A stretch of 64,000 bases of DNA from an uncultured Collinsella sp. Lineage in GTDB: Bacteria; Actinomycetota; Coriobacteriia; Coriobacteriales; Coriobacteriaceae. The stretch lies in the NCBI GenBank assembly GCA_937950325.1, contig CALFDJ010000038.1, positions 1 through 64,000 of the forward strand. Direction: 5' to 3'. Position 1 is the stretch's first letter. Each line of letters begins with the position of its first letter. Under the pieces are notes generated by a model. That model did no database searches, was not told the origin of the DNA, and worked only from the letters and a program-made list of their open reading frames with translations. Of the stretch, positions 51,307 to 60,684 are shown in pieces. The position numbers and the translations under genes were made by a program.

Positions 51307-52310
51307 TGCTGACGCCCCACGAGCTCGCGCGTATCTTTTTCGCGGGTGAGTTGGATGAGGCCCGTATCGTTTCTGCCGATGCTTTTGATGGGCGCGAGTT
51401 CTTGGGTGCCGCGTCGATCGCTATTGGCGTGTTTGATGGCGTGCATCGTGGGCACCAAGAGCTGATCGAAGCGGTTATTCGCGATGCGCATGATCACGGC
51501 AGCAAAGCGGTCGTGGTCACCTTCGATCCTGATCCGGACGTCGTGGTGAGTCCGTTGCCCGCCCAAAAATTGATGACGACGGCCGACCGCCTGCATGCCC
51601 TGGCTCAAACCGGGGTCGATGCGGTGGTGGCCGTTCCCTTTACGCCCGCCGTGGCGGCACTCGACCATGTCGGGTTTCTTACGCTGTTGTCGCGCGTTGT
51701 CGATATTCGCTCCATTCGTGTAGGCAGCGACTTTAGGCTCGGCCGCGGCGGCGCTTCGGGCGTTGCCGAGATGCGTGCCTGGGGCACCGGGCGTGGGGTT
51801 GACGTTTACGGTCACGACCTGCTCTGCGTTAACGGGCAGTCCATCTGCGCCACGCGTATCCGCCATGAGCTGGGTCAGGGTCATGTGGAGCTGGCCGCAG
51901 AGCTTCTCGGCCGTCCCTATATGCTGCGCGGCGTTGTGGCGGCTGGCCGTCACGAGGGCTCCGACATGGGCTTTCCCACGGCAAACATCCAGGTGCCCGA
52001 CGGCATCCAAGTGCCTGCCGATGGCGTCTATGAGGGTCTGGTGCTGGTCGACGATACCGTATGGCCTGCTGCCGTTAACGTCGGCCTGCCGCCGACCTAT
52101 GCCGATGATGCCGCCTCGGCGCATCTCGAGGCCAACTTGATCGGCTATGCGGGCGACCTGTATGGCGCCTCGGTGTCGCTGGCGTTTACGCGCTGGCTGC
52201 GTCCGTCTCGCGTGTTCGATTCCCTGGACGAGTTGATCGCGACCGTCGAGGGTAATATCGACGATATCCGTCATAACTTGGGTGAGCAGGGGGTGAGTAT
52301 CCGTGATTAG
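51303..52310 (+). CDS. ribF: Riboflavin kinase / FAD synthetase
   Basis: A 335-residue bifunctional enzyme that makes FMN and FAD. The nucleotidyltransferase domain has IGVFDGVHRGHQELIE, VTFDPDPD and GSDFRLGRGGASG; the kinase domain has GRHEGSDMGFPTANIQ and the VNVGLPPTYADD segment. It overlaps truB by four bases and dnaG by eight. Confidence 0.95.
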   Translation: MMLTPHELARIFFAGELDEARIVSADAFDGREFLGAASIAIGVFDGVHRGHQELIEAVIRDAHDHGSKAVVVTFDPDPDVVVSPLPAQKLMTTADRLHALAQTGVDAVVAVPFTPAVAALDHVGFLTLLSRVVDIRSIRVGSDFRLGRGGASGVAEMRAWGTGRGVDVYGHDLLCVNGQSICATRIRHELGQGHVELAAELLGRPYMLRGVVAAGRHEGSDMGFPTANIQVPDGIQVPADGVYEGLVLVDDTVWPAAVNVGLPPTYADDAASAHLEANLIGYAGDLYGASVSLAFTRWLRPSRVFDSLDELIATVEGNIDDIRHNLGEQGVSIRD

Positions 52311-54432
52311 CGATGAGGAAAAAGATCAGGTACGCGCGGCGTCGGACCTGGTTGCCATCGTGCAGGAAACGGTTGAGCTCAAGCCCCGCGGCCATGAGTT
52401 TTGGGGCTGCTGCCCGTTTCATGGCGAAAAGACCCCATCGTTTCACATTATCCCTGCTACGCAGGTGTGGCACTGCTTTGGCTGCGGCGAGGGCGGCGAC
52501 GTCTTTACCTATATCATGAAGCGCGAGAACCTGAGTTTTCCCGAGTCGATCCGCTATTTGGCCGACCGTGCGGGCATTGAACTGCACGATACCGGTGCGC
52601 AGCGCGATCGAGGCACCAAGCGTGCCCGCATCTATGACCTGTGCGCTGAGACGGCTCAGTTCTACCACACCATGCTTATGCGCGGTAAGGACAGCCGTCC
52701 GCGCGAGTACTTTGCCAGTCGTGGCATGGGCGGAGATGTCTGTCGCCGCTACTGCCTGGGCTTTGCGCCGGGTCGTAACGCGCTGGTGTCGCATCTGTCG
52801 CAGGCGGGCTTTACCCCGCAGGAGATGATTGACGCCAACGTGGCCGTGAGCCGTGGGCGCGGGCAGCTCGCGGACCGTTTTTACGACCGCGTGATGTTTC
52901 CCATCTTTGATGAGCAGGGTCACAATATCGCCTTTGGCGGGCGCATCATGGGCGATGGTCAGCCCAAGTACCTCAACACCGCCGAGACGAGCGTGTTTCA
53001 TAAAAAACGAAACCTCTATGGCTTTAACTGGGCCAAGGAGTTTATCGTCGCGCAGGATACCGCCATCGTGGTGGAGGGCTATACCGACTGCATCGCCTGC
53101 TGGGAGGCAGGGATCAAAAACGTCGTCGCCACGCTGGGCACTGCGCTGACGGAACATCACGTAAAGACGCTTACCCGCTTTGCCAAGCGCATTGTCTATA
53201 TGTTTGACGGCGACGCCGCCGGTCAAAAGGCTGCTCGCCGCGCGATTCAGTTTATCGAGCAGGATTCGATGGACCTGCGCTGCGTGGTGCTGCCCGACGG
53301 TAACGACCCCATGGAGTTCATCACGGCGCATGGCGGTCAGGAGCTTCAGGCGCGCATTGACGCGGCCGAGCCCCTCATGGACTTTGTCTACCGTTCGCTG
53401 CAGGAGTCGAGCGACATTACCACACCGGGCGGTCGTGCCAAGGCGCTCGAGGATGCGCTGACGCTCATCTATCCGCTGCGTGACAGCTATATGATCGACA
53501 CGTACTTTATCCAGATTGCCGACCTGTTGGGTTTGGACCTGGAGACCGTGCGCGCGAGTTCGGGCCGCGTGTTTCGCGATGTCGCCAAGCGTGAGGATGC
53601 CGAGCGCCGGCGTGAGCAGAACTACGAGCGTCAACGCGCGCAAGCTGAGCGCGCGGGCGGTTCGCAGGGACGAAGCTCGGGCGGCGGTGCGGCTGGTGCG
53701 CGCAGTGCCGGTCGCGGTGCCTGGGCCGCGGGTGCGACGCCGCCGGTGTCCGCACCGGTCGAGGAGGACCCGTACGACTACGTTCCGCTTGATGCCTATG
53801 GGGCCGCACCGGTGGAGGTCGACGAGGACCTGCCGCCAATCGATGTGCCGGCGGGGATGGAAAGCGCTGCGCCCGTTGCCGATAGCTCAAGCGCGGCGGC
53901 AGCTCCGTCGATGCCGATCGTTTTGACCGATCTGGAGCGGAAATCCCTGGCGGGAGAGCGCGAGCTGCTGACGATGCTCACGAGCTATCCCGATCTGTTC
54001 CGCACCTATGCCGATCGCATTTGTTCTATCGAGTGGGTCGACCCGCGTCACGAGTCCATTGCGTGGGCCGTGCTGGCGACGCCGCCGGGAACCGATCCTG
54101 CGGCATGCATGGATGCGGCACGCGCGGTGTGTCCCGAGGCGGCATCGCTTGTCAGCGCCGGGCGCATCTCGGCAACGAGTAAGCACCCGACCGAGACGAA
54201 CATCGTCTTTATGCTCGATACGCTCGAGCTCTACACCATCAAACGTCGCATGCGAGCCGCGCAGGCCAAGTTGCGTCAGGACCGTTCACTCGACGATGAG
54301 GCCCGTCGGGTGCTGACGATGCAGGCGGTGCAAGATTCACAGCGCCAGCGCGAGCTTCAAAAGTCGATCGGTGGCGTGGCCGACCCGTTCCGTTTGATCG
54401 GTTTGGAAACCGCAGGTGCCGATCAGGCCTAG
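52303..54432 (+). CDS. dnaG: DNA primase
   Basis: A 709-residue primase. The CHC2 zinc finger is CCPFHGEKTPSFH with WHCFGCGEGG (about 35-65), the core has FYDRVMFPIFDEQGHNIAFGGR, and the TOPRIM domain has VVEGYTDCIACW and MFDGDAAGQKAA. A Gly/Ala/Arg-rich linker (about 440-545) separates the C-terminal helicase-binding domain. GTG 52303 is the start and overlaps ribF. Confidence 0.95.
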   Translation: MISDEEKDQVRAASDLVAIVQETVELKPRGHEFWGCCPFHGEKTPSFHIIPATQVWHCFGCGEGGDVFTYIMKRENLSFPESIRYLADRAGIELHDTGAQRDRGTKRARIYDLCAETAQFYHTMLMRGKDSRPREYFASRGMGGDVCRRYCLGFAPGRNALVSHLSQAGFTPQEMIDANVAVSRGRGQLADRFYDRVMFPIFDEQGHNIAFGGRIMGDGQPKYLNTAETSVFHKKRNLYGFNWAKEFIVAQDTAIVVEGYTDCIACWEAGIKNVVATLGTALTEHHVKTLTRFAKRIVYMFDGDAAGQKAARRAIQFIEQDSMDLRCVVLPDGNDPMEFITAHGGQELQARIDAAEPLMDFVYRSLQESSDITTPGGRAKALEDALTLIYPLRDSYMIDTYFIQIADLLGLDLETVRASSGRVFRDVAKREDAERRREQNYERQRAQAERAGGSQGRSSGGGAAGARSAGRGAWAAGATPPVSAPVEEDPYDYVPLDAYGAAPVEVDEDLPPIDVPAGMESAAPVADSSSAAAAPSMPIVLTDLERKSLAGERELLTMLTSYPDLFRTYADRICSIEWVDPRHESIAWAVLATPPGTDPAACMDAARAVCPEAASLVSAGRISATSKHPTETNIVFMLDTLELYTIKRRMRAAQAKLRQDRSLDDEARRVLTMQAVQDSQRQRELQKSIGGVADPFRLIGLETAGADQA

Positions 54433-54542
54433 ATGTTGTGGTCAACCAGCGTATTCTCGCCTATATCCTGTCTTTATTTTGGGTATAGACGTCCATGTGT
54501 GTGCTAAAGTAATGAGTCCTGTGGACTACGAAGGGAGAATCT

Positions 54543-55883
54543 GTGCCAAAAAAGACTGAGAGCACGGGTACTGGGCTGGAATCCTACGTTGCAAAGCTCA
54601 TGGGCAACGGCTCAAACAGGACTTCGGTAACCGAGGACGAGATTCAGGTCGCCCTGAAGGATATCGATGTTTCTGATGAGCAGCTCAACGCGGTGTATTC
54701 CGCGCTGCGCAACAGCGGCATCCAGATTATCTCCGCGAGCGGAAACGACGACGCCCCGATGGACGTCGACGATGACGATAACGATACCGACGATTTCGAT
54801 GATGACGAGCACGATTCCGGCTCGCTTGACGATCACGAGCTTAAGATGGCCCGCCAGGCCGATGCCGAGATGGGCTCTTCCAAGAGCAAGAAGAAGCGCA
54901 CCGTGCGCACGTCCCGTTCGCGTTCGCGCGTGCGCGGCATCGATGCCTCCACGGTGATGCTGACCGGCGACCCGGTTCGTATGTACCTCAAGGAGATCGG
55001 TAAGGTCGACCTGCTGACCGCATCTGAAGAGGTCGATCTGGCCATGAAGATCGAGGCCGGTCTCGAGGCTACCGAGAAGCTCGAGGCTGCCGATGCAGGC
55101 GAGATTGAACTCACACGCTCCGAGATGCGTCGACTTACGCGTATTGAGAATGTTGGTCTTGAGGCCAAGCAGGCGCTCATCAGCGCAAACCTGCGTCTGG
55201 TCGTCTCCATCGCCAAGCGCTATGTCGGCCGTGGCATGCTGTTCCTGGATCTGATCCAGGAGGGCAACCTCGGTCTGATCCGCGCCGTCGAGAAGTTCGA
55301 CTACCAGAAGGGCTTTAAGTTCTCCACGTACGCCACGTGGTGGATCCGTCAGGCCATTACGCGCGCTATTGCCGACCAGGCCCGTACCATCCGTATTCCC
55401 GTGCACATGGTCGAGACCATCAACAAGCTCGTCCGCGTCCAGCGCCAGCTCCTCCAGGACCTGGGTCGCGACCCGACCCCCGAGGAGATCGGTGCCGAGA
55501 TGGACATGAGCGCCGACCGCGTCCGTGAGATCCAGAAGATTTCGCAGGAGCCCGTGTCGCTCGAGACCCCGATCGGCGAGGAAGAGGATTCCCAGCTGGG
55601 CGACTTCATCGAGGACTCCCAGGCTATCGTTCCGCCCGATGCTGCCAGCTTCTCCATGCTGCAGGAGCAGCTCACCCAGGTGCTCGATTCGCTTGCCGAT
55701 CGCGAGCGCAAGGTTATCGAGCTGCGCTTTGGTCTCGTCGACGGACATCCCCGCACGCTCGAGGAAGTCGGTCGCGAGTTTGGCGTCACGCGCGAGCGTA
55801 TTCGCCAGATCGAGTCCAAGACTCTGGCCAAGCTCCGCCACCCGAGTCGCTCGAGCAAGCTCAAAGACTACATCGAGTCTTAG
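54543..55883 (+). CDS. rpoD: Primary sigma factor RpoD
   Basis: A 446-residue group 1 sigma-70. A region 1.1-like start and an acidic segment (about 75-100) lead to region 1.2 (DPVRMYLKEIGKVDLLTASEE), region 2 (LRLVVSIAKRYVGRGMLFLD, KGFKFSTYATWWIRQAITRA), region 3 (RIPVHMVETINKL) and region 4 with the helix-turn-helix (LEEVGREFGVTRERIRQIE). GTG start after GAAGGGAGA. dnaG-rpoD adjacency is an old and widespread arrangement. Confidence 0.95.
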   Translation: MPKKTESTGTGLESYVAKLMGNGSNRTSVTEDEIQVALKDIDVSDEQLNAVYSALRNSGIQIISASGNDDAPMDVDDDDNDTDDFDDDEHDSGSLDDHELKMARQADAEMGSSKSKKKRTVRTSRSRSRVRGIDASTVMLTGDPVRMYLKEIGKVDLLTASEEVDLAMKIEAGLEATEKLEAADAGEIELTRSEMRRLTRIENVGLEAKQALISANLRLVVSIAKRYVGRGMLFLDLIQEGNLGLIRAVEKFDYQKGFKFSTYATWWIRQAITRAIADQARTIRIPVHMVETINKLVRVQRQLLQDLGRDPTPEEIGAEMDMSADRVREIQKISQEPVSLETPIGEEEDSQLGDFIEDSQAIVPPDAASFSMLQEQLTQVLDSLADRERKVIELRFGLVDGHPRTLEEVGREFGVTRERIRQIESKTLAKLRHPSRSSKLKDYIES

Positions 55884-55886
55884 TAG

Positions 55887-56034
55887 TTACGGCGTTTTAC
55901 CAAACGCCGTAACTGGTCGACGCTGCGCGGACACCAGAGCGACAACTTGTCATTCAAAGAGGACGGCATGACCAGAAGGTCTATGCCGTCCTCTTTTCAT
56001 GCCAATTTGTTCGCTCTGGTGCCCGCTCGCTGGC
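55887..56034. repeat. Dispersed palindromic repeat, copy 2
   Basis: An 11-base stem with TACC loop (55887-55897 with 55902-55912), then cgacgctgcgcgg (55918-55930), an 11-base arm (55932-55942 with 56011-56021) and cccgctcgctggcatt. The order matches copy 1 at 33517-33681, while the inner arms differ in sequence yet stay self-complementary. The rpoD terminator lies inside. Nothing else is visible between rpoD and the tRNA apart from the tRNA promoter. Confidence 0.55.
55956..55998 (+). terminator. Intrinsic terminator of rpoD
   Basis: A perfect 14-base stem (55956-55969 with 55983-55996), 13-base loop and a short T run. The stem is A-rich on the left and T-rich on the right, so it may work in both directions. 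Confidence 0.7.
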
Positions 56035-56123
56035 ATTGTCAAAACATCGGCGTTTCCGTTGCTGGTGCCGGCAGTTAGGCCGTCCCCAAGGGATCATGGC
56101 GAGAAAATTTCTTAAAAAAGTTC

Positions 56124-56151
56124 TTGCCCTGAGCTGATTCGTCCGTATAAT
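56124..56151 (+). promoter_or_regulatory. Promoter of tRNA-Asn
   Basis: TTGCCC (56124-56129), 16 bases, a perfect TATAAT (56146-56151), 30 bases before the tRNA. Confidence 0.65.
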
Positions 56152-56181
56152 AAACTTCGTTGCTTGAGAGCACGCACCTAT

Positions 56182-56256
56182 TCCTCGGTAGCTCAATGGT
56201 AGAGCACGCGGCTGTTAACCGCGCTGTTGTAGGTTCGAGTCCTACCCGGGGAGCCA
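56182..56256 (+). tRNA. tRNA-Asn (anticodon GTT)
   Basis: A full cloverleaf: acceptor TCCTCGG (56182-56188) pairs with CCGGGGA (56246-56252), D arm GCTC..GAGC, anticodon loop CTGTTAA flanked by CGCGG/CCGCG, T arm GTAGG-TTCGAGT-CCTAC, discriminator G at 56253 and an encoded CCA (56254-56256). Confidence 0.95.
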
Positions 56257-56262
56257 GGTTGT

Positions 56263-56292
56263 AAAACCCGTCGCTTATGCGGCGGGTTTTTT
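56263..56292 (+). terminator. Terminator of tRNA-Asn
   Basis: A 12-base stem (56263-56274 with 56279-56290), loop ttat, and a run of six Ts (56287-56292). Confidence 0.8.
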
Positions 56293-56450
56293 CATGCCAC
56301 GATCGATTGTGGCGAACGTTACCGTATCAACATTTCGTGTCGAGGATGTAATCCCGAGGCCCGCCACCTCAACATGGCGCGGTCGTTGTAGAATATTGCA
56401 ATGATTGCTCCCACGACATGGTGCCGCGAGCACCAGATAAGGAGATTCTT

Positions 56451-56807
56451 GTGTCTGAGACCATTAACGGCAGCCTGAGCGTCTCGAACGACGTTATTGC
56501 CGATATTGCCGGTTATGCCGCGATGACGTGCTATGGCGTCGTCGGTATGGCTGAGCAACTCCAGGGCGCCGAGAGCGTGCGCCTGCTTGCCGGTCAGCGC
56601 CTCCGCAAGGGCGTGCTTGTCTCCGCCGACGAGAACGGCCTTACGGTCGATCTTCACGTCGTGCTCGAGAACGGCGTCAACATGAAGTCCGTCTGCCACA
56701 ATCTTTCGAGCTCCGTTGCCTTTACCCTGCAGGAGATCGCCCAGATCGATCCCGCCAGCCTTAAGATCGGCATTCACATCGACGCGCTCAAGAGCCGTCT
56801 GAACTAG
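56451..56807 (+). CDS. Asp23/Gls24 family protein
   Basis: A 118-residue Asp23/Gls24 (DUF322, YloU-like) protein: GSLSVSNDVIADIAGYAAMTCYGVVGM at the start and VDLHVVLENGVNMKSVCHNL later. Such proteins are linked with envelope stress and often sit beside DAK2-type genes, as here. I chose GTG 56451 because AAGGAG lies six bases before it; the upstream ATG of the longer frame has no such site. Confidence 0.85.
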   Translation: MSETINGSLSVSNDVIADIAGYAAMTCYGVVGMAEQLQGAESVRLLAGQRLRKGVLVSADENGLTVDLHVVLENGVNMKSVCHNLSSSVAFTLQEIAQIDPASLKIGIHIDALKSRLN

Positions 56808-56834
56808 CATCCGAAAACGGAGATTCAAATACCC

Positions 56835-58496
56835 ATGATTGCAAAGACCATTCGCACCTGTTTTCCGATCGCTGCGGCTGCCGTTTCCGACAAGGCCGAG
56901 GAGATCAACAAGCTCAACGTCTTCCCCGTACCCGACGGCGACACCGGCACCAACATGTCGCTCACGCTCGCCTCGGTGACCAAGGAGCTTTCCGCCCTTC
57001 CCGCCGATGCCGATATGGAGGCCATCGCCGGCGCCATCACCCACGGCTCCCTCATGGGTGCCCGCGGTAATTCCGGCGTCATCACGTCGCAGATCCTGCG
57101 CGGCGTGGCCGAGGGCCTTGTCTCTGCCGACGAGCCTATTACGTCCGCCAATATCGCCTTCGCCTTCCGTCGTGCCGTCAAGGTTGCCTTCCAGGCTGTC
57201 CGTAAGCCCATCGAGGGCACGATCCTCACGGTTCTGCGTGATGTTTCGACCAAGGCAGACGAGTGCGAGAAGAAGAAGTTCTCTGCCGAGGATGCGCTCG
57301 ACGCCATCGTCGTCGAGGCCTACCAGTCCGTCGCTCGCACGCCCGACCTGCTGCCCGTTCTGAAGGAGAACGGCGTGGTTGACTCCGGCGCCTTTGGCTT
57401 TGCTATTTTCCTTGAGAACTTTGTTGCCGCCGCGCTTGGCCGCAGCACCGTTGTCGAGGATTTCTCCGCCACGTTTGATTCCGCTGTCTCTGCCCGCGAC
57501 GCGGCCCTTGGTCGCGTTGAGATCGAGGCCAACGACGATTGGGAGGGCTCGGAGTTCCGCTACTGCAACGAGTTCCTGTTTAAGGCCGACGCGCCGTTTG
57601 ACGAGGACGAGTGCCTTAAGTTCCTTGGTTCCATGGGCGACTGTGAGCTACTCGTGGGCGCCTATCCCGATTACAAGATCCATGTGCACTCCAACACCCC
57701 CAACCTGGTGCTCGAGCACATGCTTCAGCTCGGTCAGATCTATGAGGTCTTTATCCACAACATGGAGATGGAGGCCCACGACCGTACCGCTAAGATTCAC
57801 GAGGATCAGGAGAAGGCCGCCGAGCCCGCGAAGGCCCTGGGCTTTGTCGCCGTTGCCGCCGGTTCCGGTGAGGCCGACATCCTCAAGTCCCTCGGCGTTG
57901 ACGTGATCGTCTCGGGTGGCCAGACCATGAACCCCTCGACCGCCGACCTGTTGGGCGCCGTCGACCAGGTCAACGCGACCTCGGTCATCATCCTGCCCAA
58001 TAACGGCAACATCCGCATGGCTGCCGAGGCCGCAGCCTCTGCCTGCACCGACAAGAAGGTCGCCGTCGTTCCCACCAAGACCGTCCCGCAGGCGTTCTCC
58101 GCGCTGTTCGCCGTCCTGCCCGATTCTGAGCTCGAGGACGCCGTTGCCGCCATGGTTGACGCCATCAGCGAGGTCCGCGATGGCGAGGTCACCCGCGCCG
58201 TGCGCGACTCCAGCGCATCTGATGGCTCGCCGATTCACTCCGGTGACGTCATGGGCATCATCGCCGGCTCAATCGACGTGGTCGGTTCCGACGTGAAGCA
58301 GGTCACGCTCGACTGCATCAACCGCATGCAGGAGGAAGAGGAAGGCGACGCGCTGACGATTCTGGCCGGCGAGGAGCTGTCCGATGAGGCCTTCCAGGAG
58401 ATCGTCGACGCTATCGAGGAGGCTCAGCCCGATTTGGAGATCGACGCCCATCGTGGCGAGCAGCCGCTCTATCCCGTGATCTTCTCGATCGAGTAG
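56835..58496 (+). CDS. DAK2-domain protein (YloV/FakA-like)
   Basis: A 553-residue protein: an N-terminal DAK2 (dihydroxyacetone kinase phosphatase-like) domain with NVFPVPDGDTGTNMSLT, GSLMGARGNSGVITSQILRG and ESGAFGFA-like VDSGAFGFAIFLENF, a middle domain, and a C-terminal DegV-like/EDD domain (VDVIVSGGQTMNPSTADLL). FakA of Firmicutes phosphorylates fatty acids held by FakB; the same role is likely but unproven here. No FakB gene is in view. Confidence 0.85.
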   Translation: MIAKTIRTCFPIAAAAVSDKAEEINKLNVFPVPDGDTGTNMSLTLASVTKELSALPADADMEAIAGAITHGSLMGARGNSGVITSQILRGVAEGLVSADEPITSANIAFAFRRAVKVAFQAVRKPIEGTILTVLRDVSTKADECEKKKFSAEDALDAIVVEAYQSVARTPDLLPVLKENGVVDSGAFGFAIFLENFVAAALGRSTVVEDFSATFDSAVSARDAALGRVEIEANDDWEGSEFRYCNEFLFKADAPFDEDECLKFLGSMGDCELLVGAYPDYKIHVHSNTPNLVLEHMLQLGQIYEVFIHNMEMEAHDRTAKIHEDQEKAAEPAKALGFVAVAAGSGEADILKSLGVDVIVSGGQTMNPSTADLLGAVDQVNATSVIILPNNGNIRMAAEAAASACTDKKVAVVPTKTVPQAFSALFAVLPDSELEDAVAAMVDAISEVRDGEVTRAVRDSSASDGSPIHSGDVMGIIAGSIDVVGSDVKQVTLDCINRMQEEEEGDALTILAGEELSDEAFQEIVDAIEEAQPDLEIDAHRGEQPLYPVIFSIE

Positions 58497-58506
58497 GCAT
58501 CTGCCC

Positions 58507-60684
58507 ATGTCCGAGCTGTGCTCCGTGCCGCGCGTCTCGGAGCGCTTTGCCCAGAGCAATGCGCTTGACGAGGATATCGCGCGACTCAAATATGTTTCGG
58601 GTAAACGTGAGGAGGCCCTTCGCCGTCTGGGAATTCGGACGGTGGGGGACCTCCTTCTCCATATCCCTCATCGATACCTCGACTTTACCCGTTCGTGGTC
58701 CATCGAGATGGCGCCCATCGGTACCGTGTGCACCATCATCGCCACGGTCGACCGCATCGTCCAAAAGCAGCCGCGTCCGCACATGCAGGTGACCGAGGTC
58801 TCGCTTGTGGACGAGACGGGCGTGCTGCAGGTCGCCTTTTTCCGCCAGCCCTGGATTGCCCAGCAGCTTAGACAGGGCGACCGCCTGGCCGTGATGGGCA
58901 AAGTCGAGTTTGCCTACGGTTTTAAGCAGATGGCCTCACCGCACTTTGAAAAGCTCGAGGAAGGGCGTGCCGCGGGCACTATCCTGCCGGTCCATTACGT
59001 GAGTGATGGCGTGAGCCAGGCGTGGATGCGCCGCATCGTAAGCGGCGCGCTCGAGGTCGTCGGCAATCCCTTTGATCCCATTCCGGCACCGCTGCGCGTT
59101 AAGCGTCGCCTGATGAGCAATGCCCGCGCGCTGCGCTCAATCCATTTTCCATCGAGTATGGCCGAGCGCGATATCGCGCGCGCACGGCTTGCCTACGAGG
59201 AGTGCCTCTACCTGCAGCTAGCGCTGCGCCTGCGCAACGACGGCGGCCTGGTCGATGTGGTGCCCTATGCCCACACCGCGGGCGAGCACCTGGCCGTGCT
59301 CAAGCAAGCCCTGCCGTTTTCGCTGAGCGACGAGCAGGAGGCCGCGTTCCAAGATATCCTGCACGATATGTGCGATGGCGGGCGCGTGATGAACCGTCTG
59401 CTGCTGGGCGATGTCGGTACCGGTAAGACCGCCGTTGCCGCCTGCGCGCTGGCTGTGGCTGCCGATAGCGGCACGCAGGCCTGCGTTATGGCGCCCACGG
59501 GCGTGCTGGCGCGCCAATATGCCGATAAGACCGGCCCTCTGCTCTCGCAGACCGGCATGTCCTGGGCGCTTCTGACGGGTGCCACGCCGGCCGCAGAGCG
59601 CGAGCGCATCCATGCACAGCTGGAATCAGGCGAGCTCGACGTCCTCTTTGGAACCCACGCGGTCCTTTCGGATAACGTTGCGTTCAAGCATCTGTCGCTC
59701 GTGGTCATCGATGAGCAGCACCGGTTTGGCGTCGGCCAACGCAACGCCCTGCGCGCGAAGGGCCCCGGTGCCGATCTGCTCGTTATGACGGCAACGCCCA
59801 TCCCGCGTACGCTGGCGCTTTCGGTCTACGGCGATCTGGACACGAGTATCATCCGTCATCGGCCTGTCCCCGGCGCTGGCGTGACGACACGCGTGCTCAC
59901 CGAGTCGAGCCGTGACCTCGCCTATGGCGCCATCCGCGAGGCGCATGAAAAGGGTCAGCAGGCCTACGTGATTTGCCCACTCGTGGAGCCGAGTGACTCG
60001 GCCGATGAGCTGGAAGACGTGCCCGGTATTGCCCGCGACGATGAGGGCCGCGTAACCGTACCCGTGCCGCTGCACGATACGGCGACCGAGCTCGATCGCC
60101 TGCGTCTGGCGTTGCCGGGGCTTACCGTCGAGCGCCTTCACGGCCGCATGCCGGCGGGGGAGAAGGACCAGGTTATCGATGCCTTCAAGCGTGGCGAGAT
60201 TGACGTGCTCGTCTCGACTACGGTGGTCGAGGTGGGCGTCGACGTGCCTAACGCCACCGTCATGGTCATCGAGAACGGCGAGCGCTTTGGATTGGCTGCC
60301 CTGCACCAGCTGCGCGGCCGCGTGGGCCGTGGCAGTGTGTCGGGCACGTGCCTGGTCATGACGCACTCCAAGGGCAACGGCGGCGCGTCCGCAGCACAAG
60401 ATCGCCTGCAATCGCTCGAAAAAACCGCGGATGGCTTTACGCTCGCCCAGATGGACCTGCGTCTGCGTCACGAGGGCGAAATCCTGGGTTATCGCCAGCA
60501 TGGCGGTGTGACTCTGCGCTTTGTCGACCTGGATGCCGACGAGGAACTAATCGAGTGGGCCCATTTGGACGCGGTCGAGCTCTTGCGGTATGCTTGCACC
60601 CTTGACTCCGTGGCGACGCGCCCCCTGCGCGATGCGGTCGCCATGCGATATCGACATATTTTTAAGGAGGTCAGCGGAGGATGA
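58507..60684 (+). CDS. recG: ATP-dependent DNA helicase RecG
   Basis: A 725-residue helicase that reverses stalled forks. The wedge/OB domain covers about 60-170 (IGTVCTIIATVDRIVQKQPR), followed by Walker A LLLGDVGTGKTAVA, the DEQH box VVIDEQHRFGVGQR, TATPIPRTLALSVYGDLD, and the C-terminal helicase half (DVLVSTTVVEVGVDVPNA, LRGRVGRG). It overlaps rsmD by four bases. Confidence 0.95.
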   Translation: MSELCSVPRVSERFAQSNALDEDIARLKYVSGKREEALRRLGIRTVGDLLLHIPHRYLDFTRSWSIEMAPIGTVCTIIATVDRIVQKQPRPHMQVTEVSLVDETGVLQVAFFRQPWIAQQLRQGDRLAVMGKVEFAYGFKQMASPHFEKLEEGRAAGTILPVHYVSDGVSQAWMRRIVSGALEVVGNPFDPIPAPLRVKRRLMSNARALRSIHFPSSMAERDIARARLAYEECLYLQLALRLRNDGGLVDVVPYAHTAGEHLAVLKQALPFSLSDEQEAAFQDILHDMCDGGRVMNRLLLGDVGTGKTAVAACALAVAADSGTQACVMAPTGVLARQYADKTGPLLSQTGMSWALLTGATPAAERERIHAQLESGELDVLFGTHAVLSDNVAFKHLSLVVIDEQHRFGVGQRNALRAKGPGADLLVMTATPIPRTLALSVYGDLDTSIIRHRPVPGAGVTTRVLTESSRDLAYGAIREAHEKGQQAYVICPLVEPSDSADELEDVPGIARDDEGRVTVPVPLHDTATELDRLRLALPGLTVERLHGRMPAGEKDQVIDAFKRGEIDVLVSTTVVEVGVDVPNATVMVIENGERFGLAALHQLRGRVGRGSVSGTCLVMTHSKGNGGASAAQDRLQSLEKTADGFTLAQMDLRLRHEGEILGYRQHGGVTLRFVDLDADEELIEWAHLDAVELLRYACTLDSVATRPLRDAVAMRYRHIFKEVSGG

